From contig CAISJA010000441.1 of the NCBI GenBank assembly GCA_903885525.1, positions 1 to 5,695 of the forward strand: a DNA stretch of 5,695 nt, written 5' to 3'. The position numbers were made by a program, and so were the translations under genes. How positions within the stretch are numbered: the first letter of the stretch is position 1; each line of letters starts with the position of its first letter. Source of the DNA: an uncultured Opitutaceae bacterium. GTDB lineage: Bacteria > Verrucomicrobiota > Verrucomicrobiia > Opitutales > Opitutaceae. The notes beneath the pieces are model-generated. The model ran no database searches and had not been told where the DNA came from. It worked only from the letters and a program-made list of their open reading frames with translations. Positions 1 through 4,919 of this stretch are shown here, one piece after another.

Positions 1-168
1 ATCTACCTCTTCGGCCTGCTCCTGATCAAAGCCACCCCTCTGCTGGTCGAGGCCGGCATCCTGCTCGATCTCACGGTGGGGGTGTTCGTCATCGGCATCA
101 TCGTCGACCACATCCAGCGCGCCTTCGATACCCTCGACACGCGCAAGCTCACCGCCCTGCACGAATGA
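1..168 (+). CDS. hyfE: HyfE-like membrane subunit of a hydrogenase-4-type complex (3' part only)
   Basis: The frame is open from the first base to a TGA at 166-168 and encodes 55 residues; the start lies upstream of the window. The visible part has two hydrophobic stretches (IYLFGLLLIKATPLLVEAGI and LLDLTVGVFVIGIIV) followed by a short charged tail containing DTLDTRKL. This is the usual end of HyfE, a small multi-pass membrane subunit, related to NuoK in its C-terminal half, that sits in the membrane arm of hydrogenase-4-like complexes. The stop codon overlaps the ATG of the next gene (ATGA at 165-168), so the two are probably translationally coupled. Identification rests on this short segment plus the neighbouring HyfF and HyfG homologues, so the family call is good but the subunit cannot be checked over its length. 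Confidence 0.8.
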   Translation: MYLFGLLLIKATPLLVEAGILLDLTVGVFVIGIIVDHIQRAFDTLDTRKLTALHE

Positions 169-1610
169 TCCCCGTCCTCCTGCTCATTTTGCTGCCCCTT
201 GCGGGCGCCGCCCTCGCCACCGTCTGGCGGGAGGAGCGCACGCGGGCCTGGCTGCTGCCGACGGTAGCCGTGCCGCACACCGGGCTGGTTTTCTGGCTGT
301 TCTTCCACCCCCCCGCAGCGATGCCGGGAGCCTGGATCGCCTTTGATCCGCTGGCGCGGGCCGTCCTGCCGGCGGTCGCGCTGCTTTTTCTGGTCTGTTC
401 CGCCTATGCCGTCCCCTACCTCGGCGTCCGGCCCGAGCGGCCCAACCGGGTGTTCGTGGCCTCCCTGCTCGTCGTGCTGGCGATGCTCAGCGCGGGGCAC
501 CTGGCCCGGCACCTGGGATTGCTGTGGATCGCCACTGAGGCCGTGACCCTCGCGGCCGTGCCGCTGCTGCACTTCAACCGCACCGCCCGCGCCTTCGAGG
601 CGACTTGGAAATACCTGCTCGTGGGCGGCACAGGCATCGCGCTCTCGCTGCTCGGCTCGTTCTGCCTCGGCTATGCGTCGTTGCACGGCGGCGGCACCGG
701 CGACCTGACCTTTGCGGCGCTGACCGCCCAGGGCACCGGTCTCTCGCGCCCCTGGGTGCTGACCGCCTGGGTGCTGCTGCTCGTCGGCTACGGCACCAAG
801 ATGGGCCTGGCTCCCATGAACACCTGGAAGCCCGATGCCTACGGCGAAGCGCCGGGCATCGTCGGCGCCGTGCTGGCCGGCGGTGTCACCACCGTGGCCT
901 TCACCGCGCTGCTGCGCATCCGGGCCGTCGCCGCCGCGGCGGGAGTCGGGGCGGTGGCCGACCGCACCCTGCTGGTCATCGGCCTGTTTTCCATGATCGT
1001 GGCCGCCCTGTTCCTGCTCGGCACGCGCGACTACAAGCGCATGCTCGCCTACTCCAGCGTCGAGCACATGGGTATCCTCAGTTTCGGCGCGGCGCTCGGC
1101 GCCCCCGGGGTGGCGGCCGTGCTCTTCCACGTCTGGGGCAACAGCCTGACCAAGGGGGCTCTCTTTCTCAGCGCCGCCAACCTCCGCCGCGCCTCCGGCG
1201 GCCGCACGATCGACGAAGTCAGCGGGATGAGCCTGCTGACGCCGTGGTCGGCCGGAATCTTTGTGGCCGGAATGTTCGCGGTCACCGCCCTGCCCCCTTT
1301 CGGGCCGTTTTTGAGTGAGCTGGGCGTGGTGCGCGCGGCCTTTGCCGCGGGCCGGTCCGGCGCGGCGGCGATTTTCCTGGGCGGCCTGCTCTTCGCCTTC
1401 TTCGGGCTCACCCGGGTGGTGTTTGCCATCGTGGACGGCCGCCCCCACCCGGCCGGGCGGGCGGAGGGCCGGCATTTTCGGGAAACCCGCTCCATCATCC
1501 TGCCCCCGCTGTTCCTCCTCGGCTGCTCCCTCTGGCTCGGCCTCGCCACGCCCGCGGTGCTGCGCGAGGCCTGGGCGGGCGCCGTCACCCAGCTGTACCC
1601 CGCGCCATGA
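165..1610 (+). CDS. hyfF: HyfF-like proton-translocating membrane subunit (NuoL/M/N, Mrp antiporter family)
   Basis: This gene encodes a 481-residue, very hydrophobic protein of the proton-conducting transporter family shared by complex I, Mrp antiporters and group 4 hydrogenases, with roughly 13-14 predicted membrane helices. Key features are a glutamate inside a helix (WIATEAV, Glu125), a lysine at Lys149 (TWKYLLVGG), the motif GYGTKMGLAPMNTWKPDA (Lys212), the loop motif RDYKRMLAYSSVEHMG at 289-303, and a lysine in the HVWGNSLTKGALF segment (Lys330). These are the charged residues that form the ion path in this family, so the pump looks functional. It is a little shorter than E. coli HyfF and lacks the long lateral helix of NuoL. 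The ATG at 165 overlaps the hyfE stop by four bases, and its own stop overlaps the next ATG in the same way. Proton versus sodium as the pumped ion cannot be decided from the sequence. Confidence 0.93.
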   Translation: MIPVLLLILLPLAGAALATVWREERTRAWLLPTVAVPHTGLVFWLFFHPPAAMPGAWIAFDPLARAVLPAVALLFLVCSAYAVPYLGVRPERPNRVFVASLLVVLAMLSAGHLARHLGLLWIATEAVTLAAVPLLHFNRTARAFEATWKYLLVGGTGIALSLLGSFCLGYASLHGGGTGDLTFAALTAQGTGLSRPWVLTAWVLLLVGYGTKMGLAPMNTWKPDAYGEAPGIVGAVLAGGVTTVAFTALLRIRAVAAAAGVGAVADRTLLVIGLFSMIVAALFLLGTRDYKRMLAYSSVEHMGILSFGAALGAPGVAAVLFHVWGNSLTKGALFLSAANLRRASGGRTIDEVSGMSLLTPWSAGIFVAGMFAVTALPPFGPFLSELGVVRAAFAAGRSGAAAIFLGGLLFAFFGLTRVVFAIVDGRPHPAGRAEGRHFRETRSIILPPLFLLGCSLWLGLATPAVLREAWAGAVTQLYPAP

Positions 1611-3094
1611 GCCCGTCGGCCCACACCTCCTTCGCCCTGCTGGCCAACGCCACCGGCCTGCCGTGGACGGAGGTGCCGGAATGGCCGGCGGCCGAACTGG
1701 TGCGCGCCACCGCGGCCGAACTCGGCCGCGGCGCCCGGCTCTGCGCGTGGTTCGGCGTGCCGGACGACGGAGGCGTGCGGCTCGTGGCCATCGTGGCCTT
1801 TGACTCGGACAACACCCTCGCCGCCGGCCGTAGCCTGCCCTTCACCGGTGCCTATCCCTCCCTGACCGCCAGCCACCCGCAGGCGCATCTTTTTGAACGC
1901 GAAGTGTGGGAGCAGCACGGGATCGAACCCGCCGGTCATCCCTGGCTCAAGCCGGTCCGGCGGGGTGCCGGGCAGGCCCCCGCGCCGCGGGAATTTTTTC
2001 GGGTCGACGGCCGCGAGGTGCACGAGGTCGCGGTCGGGCCCGTGCACGCGGGCATCATCGAGCCGGGCCACTTCCGTTTCCACTGCGCGGGCGAGGAGGT
2101 GCTGCACCTCGAGATCGCCCTCGGCTACCAGCACCGCGGCATCGAGGCCGCGCTCGCCGGCGGTCCGCACCGCCACACCCTGGTCCAGATCGAGGCCGCC
2201 GCCGGCGACAGCACCGTGGCGCATGCCAGCGCCTACGCCAGCGTGCAGGAAGCCCTGTCCGGCACCGAAGCACCCCTGCGGGCGCAGTGGCTGCGCGCGC
2301 TGGCGCTCGAGCTGGAACGCCTTGCCAACCACACCGGCGACCTCGGTGCCCTCGCCGGCGACGTGGCTTTTCTGCCCGCTTCGGCCGCCTGCGGGAAGCT
2401 CCGCGGCGACTACCTCAACCTCACCGCCCTGCTTTGCGGCAACCGCTTCGGCCGCACCCTCGTGCGCCCCGGCGGCTGCCGCCATGATCTCGGGCCGGAG
2501 CGCCTTGCCACCCTCGCCACCCGGCTGCGGACCGCCCTGGCGGAGACGGACCGGGCGGCGGGCTGGCTGTGGGAGGCCGCCTCGGTCCGCTCCCGTTTGG
2601 AAAACACCGGCCCGGTTACCACCGGCCAAGCCACGGCCATCGGGCTCGTCGGTCCGGCGGCGCGTGCGTGCGGACTCGTCCGCGATGTGCGTTACGATCA
2701 TCCGTCCGGCTGGTACCGTTTCGCCCAGGCTCCCGTGGCGGTGTGGCCGAGCGGCGACTGCTACGCCCGCGCCCGGGTCCGTTGGCTGGAAATCCAGCGC
2801 TCCGGCCAGTTCCTGCTCGAACAACTCAGCCTGGGACCGGAGGAGGGCGCGCTGGCGGCGCCTCTCCCGACTGCACCCGACACGCTCGCGGTCGCCCTCG
2901 TCGAAGGCTGGCGCGGCGAAGTCTGCCACGCGGCTTTGACCGGGCCCGACGGACGCCACCGCCGCTACAAGATCACCGATCCTTCCTTCCATAACTGGCT
3001 GGGGCTGGCCCTCGCGCTGCGCGGGCAGGCCGTCTCCGATTTTCCTCTCTGCAACAAGAGCTTCAACCTGTCCTACTGCGGCTTCGACCTGTGA
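1607..3094 (+). CDS. hyfG: HyfG/HycE-like large subunit (NuoC-NuoD fusion) without NiFe ligands
   Basis: This gene encodes a 495-residue soluble subunit. Residues 1-120 are a NuoC-type (30 kDa) domain ending in the family signature FEREVWEQHGIEPAGHPWLK (97-115). Residues 137-495 are a NuoD / hydrogenase large-subunit domain, recognisable by VAVGPVHAGIIEPGHFRF (141-158), GYQHRGIEAA, LERLANHTGDLG and the C-terminal PSFHNW...GQAVSDFPL...SF block. At the site where hydrogenases have CGIC before FAH, this protein reads AGDS before TVAH (199-206). At the C-terminal DPCxxC site it reads NLSYCG (487-492). All four Ni-binding cysteines are therefore absent, and a hydrogenase function is unlikely. Its place between HyfF and the FeS small subunit shows that it is still part of a membrane complex of the Ehr type. 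The start is the ATG overlapping the hyfF stop (ATGA, 1607-1610). The gene symbol is by homology only. The substrate is unknown. Confidence 0.9.
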   Translation: MSPSAHTSFALLANATGLPWTEVPEWPAAELVRATAAELGRGARLCAWFGVPDDGGVRLVAIVAFDSDNTLAAGRSLPFTGAYPSLTASHPQAHLFEREVWEQHGIEPAGHPWLKPVRRGAGQAPAPREFFRVDGREVHEVAVGPVHAGIIEPGHFRFHCAGEEVLHLEIALGYQHRGIEAALAGGPHRHTLVQIEAAAGDSTVAHASAYASVQEALSGTEAPLRAQWLRALALELERLANHTGDLGALAGDVAFLPASAACGKLRGDYLNLTALLCGNRFGRTLVRPGGCRHDLGPERLATLATRLRTALAETDRAAGWLWEAASVRSRLENTGPVTTGQATAIGLVGPAARACGLVRDVRYDHPSGWYRFAQAPVAVWPSGDCYARARVRWLEIQRSGQFLLEQLSLGPEEGALAAPLPTAPDTLAVALVEGWRGEVCHAALTGPDGRHRRYKITDPSFHNWLGLALALRGQAVSDFPLCNKSFNLSYCGFDL

Positions 3095-3204
3095 AGCCAC
3101 TGTCCGCCAGGCCAGCCCACCCAGCCCGTGAAAAACAATACCGCCCCAGCCGGCCCCCGGTTATTTCTTCCCGCGCCCGCGGCCGGCCCTAATTCCCTGC
3201 CGCC
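3095..3204 (+). other. Intergenic gap between the hyfG-like and hyfI-like genes
   Basis: This 110-base gap is the only sizeable spacer in the otherwise overlapping plus-strand operon. It holds an A-rich patch (AAAAACAATA at 3131-3140) and a GC-rich inverted repeat, GCCGGCC at 3149-3155 with GGCCGGC at 3181-3187, that could form a loose hairpin. No convincing promoter boxes, T-run terminator or Shine-Dalgarno sequence is visible. A 27-codon frame starts with GTG at 3128 and stops with TGA at 3209-3211, just inside the next gene; it is too short and too weakly supported to call a gene. The gap sits where a separate hyfH gene lies in the E. coli operon. Confidence 0.5.
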
Positions 3205-4077
3205 ATGCTGATCGTCGACACCTTCACCCACCGGCTGAAACGCGGCTGCGAGACCATGGGCTACCCCGACGCCCCGGCGCCGCCGCTGCCCGACCGCCAT
3301 GGCGGGGCGCTCCAGGCCGATGCGTCGCGTTGCCCGGTGGGTTGCGCGGCCTGTGCCGAGGTCTGCCCGACGCAGGCGATCACCCGTCCGGGTGCGGGCC
3401 CGGTTGCGCTTGACCTCGGCCGCTGCCTCTTTTGCACGGAATGCGTGCGGGTGTGCCCGACGCAGGCGATCACCCAGACCAACGACCACCGGATGGCCGT
3501 CCGCCGGCGCGAGGACCTCGTGCTCGCCGCCCCCGGGCAGGAACGGCTCCGGCTCGCCGCCCCGCTCGACGACCGGCTCCGCCGCCTCTTCGGGCGCTCG
3601 CTCCGCCTGCGCCAGGTGAGTGCGGGCGGCTGCAACGCCTGCGAGGCCGACACCAATGTGCTCGGCACCATCGGTTGGGACCTCGGGCGCTTCGGCATCC
3701 AGTTCGTGGCGTCGCCCCGCCACGCCGATGGCCTGCTCATCACCGGACCGGTCTCGAGGAACATGGAGCTGGCCCTGCGCAAGACGTGGGAGGCTGTACC
3801 CGCGCCCAAAATTGTCATCGCGGTGGGTGCCTGCGCCATCGCCGGCGGTCCGTTTGCCGGCAATCCGGAGACGCACGGAGGTGCGGCGGCGGTGGTCCCG
3901 GTCGATCTTTTCATCCCCGGTTGCCCGCCCCACCCGCTTACCATCCTCGACGGTCTCCTGCGCCTGCTCGACCGGCTCGGCCCGGACCGGGCCCCGGGCG
4001 CGGCCGGCGAGCAGGCGGCCGGTGGCGAGGGAGAGGCACCTTCGCCCGGCGTGGCGGCTCACTCCCGCCACGTGTAG
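3205..4077 (+). CDS. hyfI: Fused two-cluster ferredoxin / HyfI (NuoB-like) FeS small subunit
   Basis: This gene encodes a 290-residue protein with two parts. Residues 40-92 are a double 4Fe-4S ferredoxin domain with cysteines 43, 47, 50, 54 and 74, 77, 80, 84, each half ending in CPTQAIT; this corresponds to the separate HyfH/NuoI subunit of related complexes. Residues 130-255 are a NuoB / hydrogenase small-subunit domain. GGCNACEAD (Cys143, Cys146), GACAIAGG (Cys210) and PGCPPHP (Cys240) supply the four ligands of the proximal 4Fe-4S cluster, so the electron wire appears complete. The N-terminal stretch RLKRGCETMGYPD resembles the amphipathic start of NuoI/HyfH-type subunits and supports the ATG at 3205; an in-frame TAA at 3190 excludes a longer form. 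The last 40 residues are an Ala/Gly/Glu/Pro-rich tail not expected in the family. No strong ribosome binding site is seen. The gene ends the operon and overlaps ruvC tail to tail. Confidence 0.9.
   Translation: MLIVDTFTHRLKRGCETMGYPDAPAPPLPDRHGGALQADASRCPVGCAACAEVCPTQAITRPGAGPVALDLGRCLFCTECVRVCPTQAITQTNDHRMAVRRREDLVLAAPGQERLRLAAPLDDRLRRLFGRSLRLRQVSAGGCNACEADTNVLGTIGWDLGRFGIQFVASPRHADGLLITGPVSRNMELALRKTWEAVPAPKIVIAVGACAIAGGPFAGNPETHGGAAAVVPVDLFIPGCPPHPLTILDGLLRLLDRLGPDRAPGAAGEQAAGGEGEAPSPGVAAHSRHV
3364..3475 (+). repeat. Exact 22-base direct repeat inside the ferredoxin domain
   Basis: The bases at 3364-3385 recur without a mismatch at 3454-3475, exactly 90 bases (30 codons) apart and in the same frame. 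Both copies encode CPTQAIT plus the first base of the next codon. They mark the matching ends of the two halves of the double-cluster ferredoxin domain. The codon choice is identical in both copies, which goes beyond what protein conservation requires. Confidence 0.85.
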
Positions 4078-4637
4078 GCGTGGCAGAGCGCCACGCCGGC
4101 GGCATCCGCCTCATCAAACGCCAGGGCGCGCCCATGGCCGAGCAGGCCCATGACCGTGCGGGCCATCTGCTCCTTGCTGGCGCGGCCCCGCCCGACCACC
4201 GCCTGCTTCACGCGCAACGGGGCGTACTCGAACACCTCGTGCCCGTGCAGGGCCGCGGCGGCGATCGCCGCCCCGCGCGCCGCCCCGAGGATCTGCGCGG
4301 TCTGGAAATTCTGCACAAAAATCGTCTGCTCCAACGCCACATGGCGCGGCGCATACTCGGCCACGTACATCGTCACCGCCCGGTGGATCTCCGCCAGGCA
4401 ATGCGCCATCGACCGCCGCGCCGGCACCTTCACCGTGCGGCAGCTGAGCAGGATGGGGGGGCGCCCGACGGCGAACTCGATCAGCGCCAGACCCGTGCCG
4501 CGGAGGCTGGGGTCGATGCCAAGGATGCTGCCCGCGTAGGCGGTCCGCATGGCCACCGGGGTAGCCGGCCATTCCCGGCGGGCAAGTTTGCCCTCCAGCT
4601 TGGCCTGCCAAAGTTGTCTGACGGTGGTCCGCGCCAT
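4059..4637 (-). CDS. ruvC: Crossover junction endodeoxyribonuclease RuvC
   Basis: RuvC is the nuclease that cuts Holliday junctions, working as a dimer with the RuvAB branch-migration motor in recombinational repair. The 192-residue protein has the RNase H-like fold signatures in order: ILGIDPSLRGTGLA (Asp42), HVALEQTIF (Glu103), LRVKQAVVGRGRASKEQM (Lys144) and FDEADAAGVALCHA (Asp175, Asp178). By spacing against E. coli Asp7, Glu66, Asp138 and Asp141 the catalytic acidic tetrad is complete. The upstream ATG at 4635-4637 gives about 38 residues before the first motif, compared with only three or so in E. coli. An internal ATG at 4548-4550, preceded by GGTGG, would give 163 residues of more usual length, so the start is uncertain. 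The stop (TGA, 4059-4061) lies inside the 3' end of the hyfI-like gene. Upstream on the same strand are tRNA-Val and asd; ruvA and ruvB are not in the window. Confidence 0.95.
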   Translation of the reverse strand: MARTTVRQLWQAKLEGKLARREWPATPVAMRTAYAGSILGIDPSLRGTGLALIEFAVGRPPILLSCRTVKVPARRSMAHCLAEIHRAVTMYVAEYAPRHVALEQTIFVQNFQTAQILGAARGAAIAAAALHGHEVFEYAPLRVKQAVVGRGRASKEQMARTVMGLLGHGRALAFDEADAAGVALCHAYTWRE

Positions 4638-4720
4638 GTTGCTGCCAAGAAACAGGCCAGCGCAGGCAAAGAAAAGCGAGGAATAGGGACAATGGGCCGC
4701 GGATTTCCGGGTGGCTTGCC

Positions 4721-4763
4721 CCCGCCGACGGCCCGCTGACCGTCCCTTGGCCAGGTCGGCGGG
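4721..4763 (-). other. Strong GC-rich hairpin between tRNA-Val and ruvC
   Basis: A perfect nine-base inverted repeat (CCCGCCGAC at 4721-4729, GTCGGCGGG at 4755-4763) is extended inward by GGCC/GGCC (4730-4733 with 4749-4752) across a two-base bulge, leaving a 15-base loop. Its outer end is eight bases downstream of the CCA end of the tRNA. There is no T-run after the stem on either strand, so it is not a standard intrinsic terminator. It may act as a processing or pausing structure, or protect the 3' end of the tRNA precursor. The rest of the 134-base spacer (4638-4771) shows no convincing promoter. Confidence 0.4.
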
Positions 4764-4771
4764 CAGGAAAA

Positions 4772-4848
4772 TGGTGGACGATGAGGGATTCGAACCCCCG
4801 ACACCCTCGGTGTAAGCGAGGTGCTCTAACCAACTGAGCTAATCGTCC
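4772..4848 (-). tRNA. tRNA-Val (anticodon UAC)
   Basis: The minus strand folds into a complete 77-base cloverleaf. The acceptor stem GGACGAT (4842-4848) pairs fully with ATCGTCC (4776-4782), followed by discriminator A and an encoded CCA (4772-4774). The D arm has GCTC/GAGC around AGTTGGTTA. The anticodon stem CCTCG/CGAGG encloses the loop CTTACAC, giving anticodon TAC, which reads GUN valine codons (GUA directly). The T arm GGGGG-TTCGAAT-CCCTC contains one G-T pair. The gene lies 71 bases downstream of asd and upstream of ruvC on the same strand. A TTTT run follows directly after the CCA. Confidence 0.97.
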
Positions 4849-4849
4849 G

Positions 4850-4883
4850 GGCAGGGCTGACGAAAGGGAATGCCCACCCTGCC
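4850..4883 (-). other. Inverted repeat in the asd-tRNA spacer
   Basis: GGCAGGG at 4850-4856 and CCCTGCC at 4877-4883 form a perfect seven-base inverted repeat around a 20-base loop, placed just upstream of the tRNA on the minus strand. A small GGC-GAAA-GCC tetraloop hairpin (4888-4897) lies next to it, on the asd side. There is no T-run, so termination of asd is not shown. The structure could instead influence 5' processing of the tRNA if asd and the tRNA are co-transcribed. Confidence 0.3.
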
Positions 4884-4919
4884 GCAAGGCGAAAGCCGGC
4901 TGACACCGCCGCGGGGGGC

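Noticed and set aside
3..1475. 490-codon open frame on the minus strand opposite hyfF
   Set aside because: It is a GC-driven mirror frame: rich in Arg, Gly, Gln, His and Glu, with no recognisable domain, and it lies opposite a gene with clear family motifs.
1049..3100. 683-codon open frame on the minus strand opposite hyfF and hyfG
   Set aside because: It spans the junction of two coupled genes on the other strand, has no domain pattern, and is explained by the third-position GC bias of the real genes.
3073..4071. 332-codon open frame on the minus strand opposite the hyfI-like gene
   Set aside because: The composition is mirror-like and without motifs, while the plus strand encodes twelve correctly spaced FeS-cluster cysteines.
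1607..4077. Active NiFe hydrogenase or formate hydrogenlyase
   Set aside because: The large subunit has none of the four Ni-binding cysteines, and no formate dehydrogenase gene is in the window.
1607..4077. Ordinary complex I (nuo) genes
   Set aside because: The NuoC-NuoD fusion, the HyfE/HyfF-type membrane subunits and the ferredoxin-NuoB fusion fit the hydrogenase-4-related branch, and the quinone-site Tyr/His are absent.
3432..4739. 435-codon plus-strand frame running through hyfI, ruvC and the spacer
   Set aside because: It is an Arg/Pro/Gly/His-rich shadow crossing two real genes on opposite strands, with no family signature.
4849..4919. Intrinsic terminator after asd
   Set aside because: Inverted repeats are present but no T-run follows on the minus strand, so termination is not supported.
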